DNA from: an uncultured Anaerolineales bacterium | GTDB taxonomy: Bacteria > Chloroflexota > Anaerolineae > Aggregatilineales > Aggregatilineaceae | Assembly: GCA_937135955.1 (NCBI GenBank) | Contig: CAKZOB010000053.1 | Span: 1-64,000, forward strand | DNA length: 64,000 nt | Direction: 5' to 3' | Shown: one piece after another, positions 41,808 to 52,568 of the stretch | Layout of the letters: each line of letters starts with the position of its first letter | How positions within the stretch are numbered: the first letter of the stretch is position 1 | Position numbers and translations under genes: made by a program | Notes under the pieces: generated by a model | What the model saw: the letters and a program-made list of their open reading frames with translations, nothing else | Databases searched by the model: none | Told to the model about the DNA's origin: nothing

Positions 41808-43706
41808 CTATTCCTCTAGTGTGCTCAGATCGCCCTCTTCTATGCCGAGCGCGCGCGCTTTCAACACGCGGCGCATAATCTTGCCGCTGCGCGTCTTGGG
41901 CAGACTCGGCACGAACTCGATGTGCGCGGGCTTGGCAATAGGGCCGACTTCGTGCGCCACGTGCTCGCGCAGGGCTTCGACCAGCTTCGGTGTCGGCTCG
42001 ACGCCCTGAACCAGGATGCAGTAAGCGTAAATGGCGCTACCGCGCACCTCATCCGGCACGCCAATCACCGCCGCCTCCGCCACTGCCGGATGGCTGACCA
42101 ACGCGCTCTCGATCTCTGCCGTGCCCAGCCGGTACCCGCTGACCTTGATCACATCATCCACACGACCGATGATCCAGAAGTAGCCGTCTTCGTCTTTGCG
42201 CGCGCTGTCGCCAGTCAGGTACATGCCGGGGAAGCGGCTCCAGTATTGCTGCACGTAGCGGTCGGGATCGCCGTAGATGGTGCGCAACATGGCGGGCCAG
42301 GGCGACTTGATCACCAGGTAACCCTCTTCGTTGGGGCCGACGGGATTGCCATTCTCGTCCACGACATCGGCCTGCACGCCGGGGAAAGGCAGAGTGGCGC
42401 TGCCCGGTTTGAGCGGCGTGCCAGGCAGCGGCGTGATCATGAAATTGCCGGTTTCGGTCTGCCACCAGGTGTCCATGATCGGGCAGCGGCCCTGGCCGAT
42501 CACGCGATGATACCATTTCCACGCTTCCGGATTGATCGGCTCGCCGACGCTGCCCAGCAGACGCAAGCTGCTCAGGTCGTGCCGGTTGGGCCAGGCGTCG
42601 CCGAAGCGCATCAGCCCGCGGATGGCCGTTGGGGCGGTGTAGAGCACCGTCACGCCGTGCCGCTCGACGATGTCCCACCAGCGATCCGGGAAAGGATGAT
42701 TGGGCGCGCCCTCGTACATCAGGCTGGTTGCGCCGAGCAGCAGCGGCCCATAAACAATATAGCTGTGACCGGTGATCCAGCCAGGATCGGCAGCACACCA
42801 CCAGGTATCGTCGTCTTTGAGGTCGAAGACCCACTTGAGGGTGGTCGCCACGCCCACCATGTAGCCGCCATGCGTGTGCAGAATGGCCTTGGGCTTGCCC
42901 GTCGTGCCGCTGGTGTAGAGCAAGAAGAGCGGATGCTCGGCGTCAAGCTCTTCGGTGGGGATGCACGTTTCGGCGATGGGCAGGCGCATCAGGTCGTGAT
43001 ACCACAGGTCGCGGCCCGGCTCCATGTGCACCTCCTGGCCGGTGCGCCGCACCACGATCACCGTCTGCACGGTGGGGCTGCGCTGCAACGCCTCGTCCAT
43101 GATGTTCTTGAGCGGCACAATGTTGCCGCGCAGCCAGGCCCCGTCGGCGGTGATGGCGACCTTGCTCTGGCTGTCTTCGATGCGCCCGTGCAGCGCCTCA
43201 ACCGAAAACCCGCCATAGACCACCGAGTGCACCGCCCCGATCTTGGCGCAGGCCAGCATCGCTACCACGATCTCCGGGATGCGCCCCATGTAGATGGTCA
43301 CCCGGTCGCCCTTGTTGACGCCCATCGCCCGTAGCACGCTGGCGAAACGGCACACTTCGCGGTGTAGCTGATGGTAGGTCAGGCTGCGCTGATCGTAGTT
43401 CTCGCCTTCCCACAGCAGGGCCACTTTGTTGCGCCGCCAGGTGTTCAGGTGACGGTCGAGCGCATTGTGCACAATATTGACCCTGCCGCCCACGAACCAC
43501 TGGTAGAAAGGCGGATTGCTGTCGTCGAGCGTCTTCTGCCAGGGCGCGAACCACTCGAACTCCTCGCGGGCGATGCGCCCCCATTCACCGGCCAGGTCGG
43601 TCAGCATGGCCTGGTGAATGGTTTCGTAGTCGGGATGGTTGACGTGACGCACAAGGTGCTCTGGAGGATAGTAAACCTCGCCAGTTAAGGGCTTTGTGCT
43701 GACCAT
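41808..43706 (-). CDS. acs: Acetyl-CoA synthetase (AMP-forming)
   Basis: Converts acetate, ATP and CoA to acetyl-CoA through acetyl-AMP. In 632 aa, the N-terminal [16 protein letters not shown] and the P-loop [20 protein letters not shown] near residue 260 are present. The adenylation signature is [12 protein letters not shown] (aromatic Trp pair), and the C-terminal lid has the reversible acetylation lysine in [10 protein letters not shown]. The start is 43706, with AAGGAG ten bases upstream; the longer frame begins in the promoter. A strong TATAAT at 43749-43754 and an inverted repeat suggest regulation with carbon source. Confidence 0.96.
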   Translation of the reverse strand: MVSTKPLTGEVYYPPEHLVRHVNHPDYETIHQAMLTDLAGEWGRIAREEFEWFAPWQKTLDDSNPPFYQWFVGGRVNIVHNALDRHLNTWRRNKVALLWEGENYDQRSLTYHQLHREVCRFASVLRAMGVNKGDRVTIYMGRIPEIVVAMLACAKIGAVHSVVYGGFSVEALHGRIEDSQSKVAITADGAWLRGNIVPLKNIMDEALQRSPTVQTVIVVRRTGQEVHMEPGRDLWYHDLMRLPIAETCIPTEELDAEHPLFLLYTSGTTGKPKAILHTHGGYMVGVATTLKWVFDLKDDDTWWCAADPGWITGHSYIVYGPLLLGATSLMYEGAPNHPFPDRWWDIVERHGVTVLYTAPTAIRGLMRFGDAWPNRHDLSSLRLLGSVGEPINPEAWKWYHRVIGQGRCPIMDTWWQTETGNFMITPLPGTPLKPGSATLPFPGVQADVVDENGNPVGPNEEGYLVIKSPWPAMLRTIYGDPDRYVQQYWSRFPGMYLTGDSARKDEDGYFWIIGRVDDVIKVSGYRLGTAEIESALVSHPAVAEAAVIGVPDEVRGSAIYAYCILVQGVEPTPKLVEALREHVAHEVGPIAKPAHIEFVPSLPKTRSGKIMRRVLKARALGIEEGDLSTLEE

Positions 43707-43748
43707 GTAAGACTGTCTCCTTGCCAACAATCAAAAACAACTATGCGC

Positions 43749-43782
43749 ATTATAGCAAATTTTCTTGAAGTAAATTTTGCTA
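43749..43782 (-). promoter_or_regulatory. acs promoter -10 and overlapping inverted repeat
   Basis: TATAAT on the minus strand (43749-43754). TAGCAAA (43753-43759) and TTTGCTA (43776-43782) form a 7-bp inverted repeat with a 16-base spacer that overlaps the -10. It lies between divergent acs and the redoxin-fold gene. Confidence 0.55.
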
Positions 43783-43854
43783 TTAATTTCACAAAACGGC
43801 CTGCGTCAGTCCACCTTGCTACAATCTGCTTCAGAGGTGGAGGTAGACTGTCTC

Positions 43855-44316
43855 ATGTCCTGGCTTGACTTCGGCCCGCAGGCGCAACAGGTCAGCGCCC
43901 CCGACTTCCGGCTGCAGACGCCGGACGGGGCGCCGATCACCCGCCGCGGCTTTCATAGCCGCGCGCACCTGGTGCTGTGCTTTTTGCCGGAAACGCTATC
44001 AGCGGCAGATCGCACGCGCCTGCAACGCCTGGCGCAGGCTCAGGATGACATTGTCGGGGCAACCGCCCATCTGTACGCCCTGACAGCACAGGCGCACACC
44101 TTCTCATTTGCGTTGCCCCTGTTGCTTGACCCCGATCGCGCCGTCCGCCGGAGCTATGCGGCGCTGTTTCCGCCAGAGCAGACTCCGGCTGAGGATGAGC
44201 CGTTCGTGGTCATCCTGGATCGCTACGGCGCGCCCGCTTTTGCCTCGGCGAACCTGCCCGACGCCGACGAGGTGCTGACGCGCCTGTGGGGCCTTCAATA
44301 CGAATGCCCGGAGTGA
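43855..44316 (+). CDS. Redoxin-fold protein without peroxidatic cysteine
   Basis: A 153-aa thioredoxin-fold protein resembling AhpC/TSA peroxiredoxins: APDFRLQTPDGAPITRRGF at the N-terminus, then HLVLCFLPETLSAADRTRL, then the RRSYAALFPPEQTPAEDEP and FVVILDRYGAPAFASAN stretches. The P-x-x-x-T-x-x-C motif is degenerate: Pro and Thr are present (FLPETLSAAD) but the catalytic cysteine is absent. The only cysteine of the strand is Cys42 or nearby, in LVLCF, and the last is in YECPE. It therefore cannot act as a standard peroxidase and may be a binding or regulatory relative. GGAGG lies eleven bases before the ATG. It is divergent from acs. Confidence 0.7.
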   Translation: MSWLDFGPQAQQVSAPDFRLQTPDGAPITRRGFHSRAHLVLCFLPETLSAADRTRLQRLAQAQDDIVGATAHLYALTAQAHTFSFALPLLLDPDRAVRRSYAALFPPEQTPAEDEPFVVILDRYGAPAFASANLPDADEVLTRLWGLQYECPE

Positions 44317-44392
44317 GGAGTCTCCGAGTGGCCCGTGTGGTCATTCTGAGCTGTCAGCGGTTGGCCGTCAGCTATCAGCCAGCAGGGAAAAG

Positions 44393-44426
44393 AAGACTTT
44401 CGGAGTCTGGGGGCTCCGGAAGTCTT
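44393..44426. repeat. Hairpin repeat related to 7309-7342
   Basis: Arms AAGACTTTCGGAG (44393-44405) and CTCCGGAAGTCTT (44414-44426) pair with one G-U, around an eight-base loop. It lies between the convergent redoxin gene and the secreted protein gene. Confidence 0.6.
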
Positions 44427-44457
44427 GCGGGGGGTCGGGAGTGAGCCTCTGGCGTCT

Positions 44458-46605
44458 CTAGTTACCGTAGTGCATATGCGCAGTGATAGTGCAGCTACTG
44501 GTCGCAGTGAAGGTGATCGAGTTTTCACCTCCAGACGCCCCACAGCCAGACCAGTAGTTCACGTTGCACTTGGGGTCAACAGCGACGGCGTGTGCTGCAA
44601 TCGTAGTACCTGGTGAATAACCGCCGTCGCAGTTAGGCGGAGTGTCGAGCATCGCCGAGCCTGATGTGTACTGGCAACCGCTCATGTCAATCGCTGCCGT
44701 GATGTGATAGCACTGGCCGCCCGGTTATCCGGGTTCGCCCGGTTGTTCAGGCTGTTGGACACAGGTCGCCGGATCCCACAGGCATTGGCCTTCGGGCGAG
44801 GTGACGCACTCGTTGGCCGGGTGCCCGCAGGTGTCACACGAGCCACACGGCAGCCATTGGCCGGGGCCGCCCGGTTGGCCGGGTTGGAAAGGTTCTCCCG
44901 GTTCGGGAACTGGCACTTCGCCCGGCGGCACCTGATCGCAATTGCCCAGCGCTTCTACTTCGCTCGCCAGCACCCACAGGCTGAGCGCCATCTCGCCGCC
45001 GGGGACGGCCGATCGGTCGATCTGCCACCACAGGTTGCCCGCTGCATCGTAGGCATACCCAATGACCGGGTACTCCACGCCTGCTGTCAGGAAGGCAAAC
45101 GCGGCCCGATCCAGGCCCGGCCCGACACGCACCCGTACATCGCCGCGGTTGGTGCGGACGATGCAGGGGAACTGTTGCTCTTGTCGCGGAATCTCAACCT
45201 TCAGTTCGCGCGGGCAGATCATCCCTTCGGCGGAGAACCAGGGACCGATGGTCACCACGAATTCACCCGGCCCCAGTCCTATGAGTATAAGATGACGGTC
45301 GGGTGAAACGAGCGTAGAGGCCGCCGGCACGACAGCGCCGGTGCTATCTACCGTCGTGATGCTATATCCTTCTGCGCCGGGATAGTCTGTCCATTCCAGG
45401 GTGATCGTGCCGCCGGTGATATCGGTGATGGTGGCCTGGAAGTCCTCGCAGTCCGGCGGCCTCACCTCAAAACTGGTCTCCGCGGTGCACACCAGGTGTT
45501 CGCCGATGTAGACCCGCATTACGAAGCGGAAGCCAGCATATCCTTCCGGCAGACGCCAGGAGATGCTGGGTGAGTCGCCGGGCGCCCATTCCGCATGGGT
45601 CAGGTACACTTCGCCGCCATCGGGCACGCGCCCATAGACGTAGATCGCGTAGCCCGTCGCACCAGGCACCATGTCCCAGAATACCCTGCCAAGCAGCGGA
45701 TCGTCTTTGTCCTGTTCGACGGTAAAGCGGAGATCGGGGCAACCACCGCTTTCGGGCGGATTGCCTGGGACAAAGCACCGTGGGCATTCCTGGGGGCCAG
45801 TGCCCGCCACGCCGGAGATGCCCGCTTGCCCGACGGGGCAACCAGGCGCGTCTGCTGCGCAGGTGACCAGCAGGCGGATGTCCCCCGTTTCTTGAGGATG
45901 ATCGGAAAACACTTCGACCTCATAGCGCCCGCTGCGTGGGGTCACTGTCGCCCAGTCTTCGAGTTCCTCGCCACCGCGCAGCAAGGCGACGGTTTGCCCG
46001 CGCTGATCGGTGACCCGGACCACGAAGGGATAGGTGAAAGGCTGCCCTTCGCTCGGGCTGGTGACCAGGAGCGTCGTCGGGCAGTCTTCGGCCTCGAACC
46101 AGAAGAACTGTGGATCGGCGGCGGGGATCAGGGTCACGTCCACCGCCTGACCAAAGAGCAACTGTGTGCTGTCGGGCGCGCTCCGCCCCAACAAGGTCAG
46201 CGCGAAGTCGCCAGTTGACCCATTCTCTCCCGTGATCCACAGCAGATAGATGCCGTCATCGGGCAGCACCGCCGAGAGATGTGCGCCCTGCATGTTGTCG
46301 TCGAGCGTGTTCTGAGTGCTGCTGGCGAGGATCACTCCGTTGGGGGCGATCAATTCGGCGCGCAGGTCGAGCGCCCCTGTCCAGTTGTCGGCGATGACGG
46401 TGATCACATCCCCCGCGCTGCCGGTGAAGCTATAGGTGACGCGCGGCGCGTCTTCTGCGATAGTACCGAACACTTTTGCGCCGTAGCTGATCGTGCCGCC
46501 GCCCTGGGCCTGAGTAGCCGTTGGCGCATGGGACAGTGACCCGATGACGACGAGGATGGCGATCAACAAACCGGCGCGCAGCCAGTAAGTGTGTTTGTGA
46601 GTCAT
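44458..46605 (-). pseudogene. Secreted multidomain protein interrupted by an in-frame TAA
   Basis: A large exported protein broken at 44725-44727. The intact part (46605 to 44725) is 626 aa: signal peptide (1-33, ending near TATQAQGGG), a PPC-like beta domain (GTISYGAKVFGTI and YSFTGSAGDVITVIADNWTG), a second beta domain with a DCP-rich opening, and Fn3-like modules (TLEWTDYPGAEGYSITTVDS). An SH3b domain follows near 490-575 (RTNRGDVRVRVGPGLDRAAF). A Cys-rich, PG-repeat tail then meets the stop. In the same frame a further 88 codons continue, with PNCDGGYSPGTTI and YWSGCGASGGENSITF, typical of a Flg_new_2/InlB B-repeat domain. A CAA-to-TAA change within the PG repeat would explain it. AGGAGG lies seven bases before the ATG. 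Readthrough or a genuine short form cannot be excluded. Confidence 0.75.
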
Positions 46606-46616
46606 GGTGCGCCCTC

Positions 46617-48119
46617 CTATAGCTCTGCCAAGGGGTTGTCCGCTGGGGCGAACTCCACCTCGGCGCTGCCGCCGCACAGGAAGCCCCGCGGCATATCGCC
46701 GAAGGCTCCACCGCCCCGCACTTCGCTGTAGGCACCAACCTCGATCCGGAAGCGGCTATAGTCGGGGGGGAACAACCCGAAACCTGACAGATGGTAGCTG
46801 GTGTGATCGCCTGGCACATTGATGACTCGAATTCCGATCAGACCACCATCGTCACCATAGGCGTAGATATGGATCAGATAGGCAGCCGCGCCCGGCGCGG
46901 CTGTCCAACCCGCTACAGCGCGGCGCTCCTCGACCGGCACGATGTCCACGCCTACCTCAAGGGAGCAGACCGGCGGCTCTTCCGAGAAGAATCGAACTTT
47001 GGTTGCACAGAGGAACGTGCCTATGTCCGTACCGCTTCCCGCGCTCACGTAAGCGGTGAAGGGGCCTCGAGGCAGGTCGGCGGGCTGAATGCTATACCGA
47101 TGGCTGGTATCGCCCTCCAGCAAGACGGGCGAATCTGGCAGCATGGCCCCCCAGGCATCCAGGACATAGAAGATGTACCAGTCGGCCCCTTCGACAGCGG
47201 GCCAGGTGAAGGAGAAAGTGCTGTCTCCTTCGTGGGTGACTGTCACCTCGAATTCGGCACATAGCTCCCCGCCGAAGTCTTCGCTGAAACATGGCGGGCA
47301 TTCTGTCGCCGTGCCCAATGCCGCCCCCGCAGCGCCACCTGCTGCGCTGCCGACGCAACCGGGGGCCTGATCTGCGCAACTGACCAGCAGATGGATCGTC
47401 CCCTGCTGTTGCGGGTCTTCGGAGAGCACTTCTACTTCATAGCGGCCACTACGGGCGGGCAGTACCAGGCGGTCTTCAACTGCGTCTCCGCCGTAAAGCA
47501 GGGCGATCAGAGGGCCTTGTTGGTTGCGCACCTTGACCATATAGGGGAAGGTGAAAGGCAACCCTTCGCTGAGGTTGGCGACAGTGAAGATGGTTGGGCA
47601 GTCCTGGGTCTCAAAGGTGAAGTATTGCGGCTGCGGATTCAGGGGAACGGTGACCTCGCGGCCCTCTCCATAGATCAGCGGTGTGGCAATGACAGGGCCG
47701 CGTCCCTGGAGCGTCAGCAGGAACTGTCCGTTCGTGCCATTTTCAGCGCTGACCAGGAGGGTATAAGTGCCAGTCTGTGGCAGAAAAAGCCCCAGAGTTG
47801 CATCTTGATGCTCAGCAGCAAAGGGGCTGCGCGCGCTACTGCCAGCGTTCAGCCCGTCGGGAGTGAGCAGAGTCACCTGGGGATCGAGCGTGCCGACCCA
47901 GTTCCTGACGTGCACCTGAACCAGGTCGCCCGCTGTGCCGTTGAAGCTGTACATCACTTCGGGGTTCTCGGCAGAGATTCTGCCGAGAACCTTCGAGCCG
48001 TAGCTGATCGTCCCACCGCCCTGAGCTTCGGTCACCGGGCGGTGGGGCAGCGCGACCCCCACGATAACCAGTAGCAGCACGATGAGCGCTGCTTTGCTCC
48101 AGACAGGCCATTCGCGCAT
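46617..48119 (-). CDS. Secreted multidomain protein, paralogue of the downstream gene
   Basis: A 500-aa exported protein. Residues 8-32 form a signal peptide (AALIVLLLVIVGVALPHRPV). Two PPC/jelly-roll-like beta domains follow (GTISYGSKVLGRISAENPEV; YFTFETQDCPTIFTVANLSE), then a Cys-rich linker. Two Fn3-like modules complete it (FSFTWPAVEGADWYIFYVLD; RAVAGWTAAPGAAAYLIHIY). Residues 1-250 align with the downstream protein block by block (TISYG, SFxGxAGD, RSGRYEVEV), so the pair arose by tandem duplication, but this copy lacks the SH3b and terminal repeat domains. The eleven-base intergenic gap implies co-transcription. Function unknown; surface binding or processing is a guess. Confidence 0.8.
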   Translation of the reverse strand: MREWPVWSKAALIVLLLVIVGVALPHRPVTEAQGGGTISYGSKVLGRISAENPEVMYSFNGTAGDLVQVHVRNWVGTLDPQVTLLTPDGLNAGSSARSPFAAEHQDATLGLFLPQTGTYTLLVSAENGTNGQFLLTLQGRGPVIATPLIYGEGREVTVPLNPQPQYFTFETQDCPTIFTVANLSEGLPFTFPYMVKVRNQQGPLIALLYGGDAVEDRLVLPARSGRYEVEVLSEDPQQQGTIHLLVSCADQAPGCVGSAAGGAAGAALGTATECPPCFSEDFGGELCAEFEVTVTHEGDSTFSFTWPAVEGADWYIFYVLDAWGAMLPDSPVLLEGDTSHRYSIQPADLPRGPFTAYVSAGSGTDIGTFLCATKVRFFSEEPPVCSLEVGVDIVPVEERRAVAGWTAAPGAAAYLIHIYAYGDDGGLIGIRVINVPGDHTSYHLSGFGLFPPDYSRFRIEVGAYSEVRGGGAFGDMPRGFLCGGSAEVEFAPADNPLAEL

Positions 48120-48577
48120 GAACTCGCCTCCTCAATGCAATGGTCGCATACCTCCTGCGTCCAGCCCTGTACTGCTGGACAACGACGGTTTGAGAAAATC
48201 TGTACAAATCCATCATACGCCTATTATTTGTCTTAAATCAACAAAGGGATCATCACAAACTCGTAAAAAAGATATTTCAAGTCATGTTTCTCTATTTTTC
48301 ACCCCCAGGTATTTTCTCCGGATAACCCAAAATCGAAGGGGCGCATGGTCACCCATACGCCCCTTCTTGCAGGTGCGTGCAAGCTGTGACGGGCCGTGTG
48401 CGGCAGTCTGTCTCCCCTCACCCCTCAATCCTCTCTCCCAACGCTGTGGGCGAGGGGACTTGCTGTCTGTCGCGCGAGCGCTCCCCTTCTCCCGCAGCGT
48501 GGGAGAAGGGGCCGGGGGTTGAGGGCCATCGGGCGCGCGCAAACTGTGACAGGCCGTGTGCGGTAGTCTGCTACCCC
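48120..48577. other. Intergenic region with promoter of the secreted pair and family A repeat
   Basis: A gap of 458 bases. The part next to the secreted genes is AT-rich (48180-48330) and holds a candidate TTGATT-N18-TATGAT promoter and a tiny open frame. 48362-48585 is a family A repeat. Between these I see nothing else. Confidence 0.6.
48132..48149 (-). other. Five-codon open frame ahead of the secreted gene
   Basis: AGGAGGT directly precedes ATG CGA CCA TTG CAT TGA (M-R-P-L-H). Its stop overlaps the GAGGAGG Shine-Dalgarno of the secreted protein. It could couple translation of the two, but the one-base spacing to its own Shine-Dalgarno makes this uncertain. Confidence 0.35.

Positions 48578-48585
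<8 letters not shown>
48362..48585. repeat. Dispersed palindromic repeat, family A copy 5
   Basis: It contains TCTCCCAACGCTGTGGGCGA and CCCTTCTCCCGCAGCGTGGG and a tandem end piece around GACAGGCCGTGTGCGGTAGT. Its edge runs into the iolG stop codon. Confidence 0.85.
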
Positions 48586-49588
<1,003 letters not shown>

Positions 49589-49633
49589 AGTTCTTTCGCT
49601 CCTCGCTCAATCTCACTCCGCGCAGGTCCTGTT

Positions 49634-49720
49634 TAACCACGGAGGTGCAGAGAACACAGAGGCAAGTCTTGAGAAGCTCTGGTTCTTCTCTGTGCCCTCT
49701 GCCTCTCTGTAGTGTTTTTT
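49634..49720. repeat. Dispersed inverted repeat, family B copy 2
   Basis: Arms around AACCACGGAGGTGCAGAG (49634 on) and CTTCTCTGTGCCCTCTGCCT (49684 on), ending in a T-rich stretch. It lies between the iolE-like gene and iolG, within the operon. Confidence 0.75.
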
Positions 49721-49739
49721 CTGCCCGCGAGACCGCGCC

Positions 49740-50648
49740 CTACATGCCAATGCTGCGCAGATACTCGCGGTTGCGGCGGGCGCTCTCCTTGGGCGACCCC
49801 AATGAGGGCAACACGTCCTGCTCGACGACGATCCAGCCCTCGTAGTTCATGGCGATCAGCGCGTCGCGCACCGCCGGGAAGTTCACCGCGCCGCGTCCCA
49901 GTTCGCAGAAGACGCCGTGCCGGATCGCGCCAAAGTAGTCCCAGTTCTCGGCGCGCGCCTGCGCGGCCACCGCCGGATCGAAGTCCTTGAAGTGCCCGTG
50001 CCAGATGCGGTCGCGGTAGGCTTGCAGGGCTTCCAGCGGGTCGCCACCGCCGAACATGTAGTGGCCCGTATCCAGGCACAGACCGAGCACTTCCGGATCG
50101 GTGAGAGACATCAGGCGGGCGACTTCGGCGGGCGTCTCTACGTAACCGGCGCAGTGATGGTGAAAGACAGTGCGCAGGCCGGTCTGCGCCCGCACTGCGC
50201 GGGCGATGCGGTTCGCGCCCTCGGCGAACACCTCCCACTGCGCGTCGCTCAGCCCCATCTCCGGCGTGATGCGCCCGGCATTCTGCGTGCGCTGCGGCAC
50301 TTTTCCGTTGTCGTCGGCCAGCACGATGAAGCAGCCCTCGCCAGCGGTGTCGCGCAGCAGGCGCGCCGTGCGCAGCGCGACCGCCTCGCCGTCGGCGTGC
50401 GCGGCGCGGTTGGCCAGCGCCACCGGCACGAACGCCGCCAGCAACGCCAGGCCGCGTTTGTCCAGCTCGGCGCGCAACATCGTCGGATCGGTGGGCATGA
50501 AGCCCCAGTCGCCCAGTTCGGTGCCGACGTAGCCGGTCTCGGCGATCTCGTCGAGTACCTGCGCGTAACCGGCGGCCTCGCCTTCCAGATCAAACTCCAG
50601 CACGCCCCACGAACAGGGCGCATTGGCAATGCGGAAAGTGTGGGTCAT
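49740..50648 (-). CDS. iolE: Inosose dehydratase-like TIM-barrel enzyme
   Basis: Dehydration of scyllo-inosose, the second step of inositol catabolism, or another sugar-isomerase-type reaction in the pathway. In 302 aa the AP_endonuc_2 TIM barrel starts [20 protein letters not shown]. Metal ligands are visible in [37 protein letters not shown] and [16 protein letters not shown], with the late Glu in [18 protein letters not shown]. It is placed by context with iolB, iolD and iolG. The exact family split between IolE and IolH-type proteins needs a search. Confidence 0.82.
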   Translation of the reverse strand: MTHTFRIANAPCSWGVLEFDLEGEAAGYAQVLDEIAETGYVGTELGDWGFMPTDPTMLRAELDKRGLALLAAFVPVALANRAAHADGEAVALRTARLLRDTAGEGCFIVLADDNGKVPQRTQNAGRITPEMGLSDAQWEVFAEGANRIARAVRAQTGLRTVFHHHCAGYVETPAEVARLMSLTDPEVLGLCLDTGHYMFGGGDPLEALQAYRDRIWHGHFKDFDPAVAAQARAENWDYFGAIRHGVFCELGRGAVNFPAVRDALIAMNYEGWIVVEQDVLPSLGSPKESARRNREYLRSIGM

Positions 50649-50689
50649 GGTGATCTCTGCTCCTCAAAGACAGGTCATGGCACGAGACA

Positions 50690-52555
50690 TTACAGGTAAT
50701 GCCGCTCGCGCTTTTTGTGCTCCACGTATTCAGCGCGCGCGCGTTGCACGTCGGGATTCTCCGACACTTCGGCGACGGCTACATCCCACCAACTCTCGTA
50801 GCCGCCCACGCGCTGCCGCCGGTCTACCTCGATGACGATGCACACCGGCCCGCCCTGGTACGCCGCCGCCTGCCGGATCGCATCGGCTAAGTCGTCGCGG
50901 TTGTGCACGCGGATCACGTGCGCGCCCAGGCTGGCGGCATTGGCAGCGTAGTCAATGGGCAGCACATCGCCGTCCAGATGCCCGCTCTCGGTGCGACGGC
51001 GGTACTTGGTGCCGAAGCCGTCCGACCCCACGCTCTTGGATAGTCCACCGATGCTGGCGAAGCCGTGATTGTCCAGCACGACGATGATCACCTTGATCCC
51101 TTCCTGGACCATGGTGGCAATTTCGCTGTTCATCATCAGGTACGAGCCATCGCCCACCATCACGTAGACCTCGCGCTCTGGCGCGGCGAGCTTGGCCCCC
51201 ATGCCGCCGGCGATCTCGTAGCCCATGCAGGAGTAGCCATATTCCAGGTGATAGCCCTTGGGGTCGCGCGTACGCCACAGCTTGTGCAGGTCGCCGGGCA
51301 GGCTGCCCGCCGCGCACAACACCACGTCCTGGGGACGCGAGAGCGTGTTGACCACGCCGATCACCTCGCCCTGACTGATCAGGGGGCCGTGCTCCAGGGT
51401 ATAGATGCGCTCGACTTCGGCGTCCCATTCGCGGTTATATTGCGCGGCCAGCGCGCGATACTCCGCCGCAACCTGCCATCCCTCCAGCAGCGGCAACAAC
51501 TCTTCCAACGTGACGCGGGCATCGCCCACCAGGGGGATGGCACTGTGCTTGTAGGCGTCGAATTCGGCCACGTTGATATTGATGAAGCGCACGTTGGGGT
51601 TTTGGAAGGCCGTCTTGGAGGCGGTGGTGAAGTCGCTATAGCGCGTGCCGATGCCGATCACCAGGTCAGCGTCGCGGGCCATGCGGTTGGCACCCAGCGT
51701 GCCGGTGACGCCGATCGCGCCCAGGTTGAGCGGATGATCGTAGGGCAGCGCGCCCTTGCCCGCCTGCGTCTCGCCGACGGGAATGCCCGTGCGCTCGACG
51801 AACTGCCGCAGCATAGCCGTCGCGTCGCTGTAATGCACACCGCCGCCCGCGACGATCAGGGGGCGGTGGCTCTGCCTGATCCACTGCGCCGCCTGGCGCA
51901 GCGATGCCACGTCGGGCCGGTTGCGCGGGATGTGCCACACGCGCTTGCGGAAGAACTCTTCCGGATAGTCGAAAGCCATCGTCTGCACGTCCTGCGGCAG
52001 GGCCAGCGTCACCGCGCCGGTGTCGGCGGGCGAGGTCAGCACGCGCATGGCTTCCGGCAGGGCCGTCAGCAGTTGCTCCGGGCGCGTGATGCGATCCCAG
52101 TAGCGCGAGACCGGCTTGAAGCAATCGTTGACCGAGATATCCTGCGAGTGTTCCCATTCGAGTTGCTGGAGCACAGGTGCTTGCAACCGCTCGGCGAAGA
52201 TATCACCGGGGAGCAACAACACCGGAATGCGGTTGATGGTGGCTGTCGCCGCGCCGGTGACCATGTTGGTCGCGCCGGGGCCGATGGACGAGGTGCAGGC
52301 GAAGGTCTGCAGGCGGTTCTTCATCTTGGCGTAGGCGATGGCCGTGTGCACCATCGCCTGTTCGTTGCGCGTCTGATAGTAGCGGAAGGTGTCCGCGTAT
52401 TGCTGCAGCGCCTGCCCGATCCCTGCGACGTTGCCATGCCCGAAGATGCCCCAGCATCCAGCGAAAAAGGGATTTTCCACGCCATCGCGTTCTACATACT
52501 GGTTTTGCAAAAAGGAGATGAGCGCCTGTGCCATCGTCAATCGTCTGGTAGCCAT
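50690..52555 (-). CDS. iolD: 3D-(3,5/4)-trihydroxycyclohexane-1,2-dione hydrolase
   Basis: A thiamine-diphosphate enzyme that opens the ring of the inositol intermediate. In 621 aa, the catalytic Glu region is YYQTRNEQAMVHTAIAYAKM and IGPGATNMVTGAATATINRI follows. The central domain has PYDHPLNLGAIGVTGTLGAN, and the ThDP motif is GDGSYLMMNSEIATMVQEG. The C-terminus VCIVIEVDRRQRVGGYESWW is typical of IolD. The start at 52555 has AGGAG six bases upstream, 13 bases after the end of iolB; the longer frame intrudes into iolB. Confidence 0.95.
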   Translation of the reverse strand: MATRRLTMAQALISFLQNQYVERDGVENPFFAGCWGIFGHGNVAGIGQALQQYADTFRYYQTRNEQAMVHTAIAYAKMKNRLQTFACTSSIGPGATNMVTGAATATINRIPVLLLPGDIFAERLQAPVLQQLEWEHSQDISVNDCFKPVSRYWDRITRPEQLLTALPEAMRVLTSPADTGAVTLALPQDVQTMAFDYPEEFFRKRVWHIPRNRPDVASLRQAAQWIRQSHRPLIVAGGGVHYSDATAMLRQFVERTGIPVGETQAGKGALPYDHPLNLGAIGVTGTLGANRMARDADLVIGIGTRYSDFTTASKTAFQNPNVRFININVAEFDAYKHSAIPLVGDARVTLEELLPLLEGWQVAAEYRALAAQYNREWDAEVERIYTLEHGPLISQGEVIGVVNTLSRPQDVVLCAAGSLPGDLHKLWRTRDPKGYHLEYGYSCMGYEIAGGMGAKLAAPEREVYVMVGDGSYLMMNSEIATMVQEGIKVIIVVLDNHGFASIGGLSKSVGSDGFGTKYRRRTESGHLDGDVLPIDYAANAASLGAHVIRVHNRDDLADAIRQAAAYQGGPVCIVIEVDRRQRVGGYESWWDVAVAEVSENPDVQRARAEYVEHKKRERHYL

Positions 52556-52568
52556 AAGATTCTCCTCT

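Noticed and set aside
43777-43854. Longer N-terminus for the redoxin-fold protein
   Set aside because: The upstream extension covers the AT-rich control region; GGAGG precedes the inner ATG at 43855.
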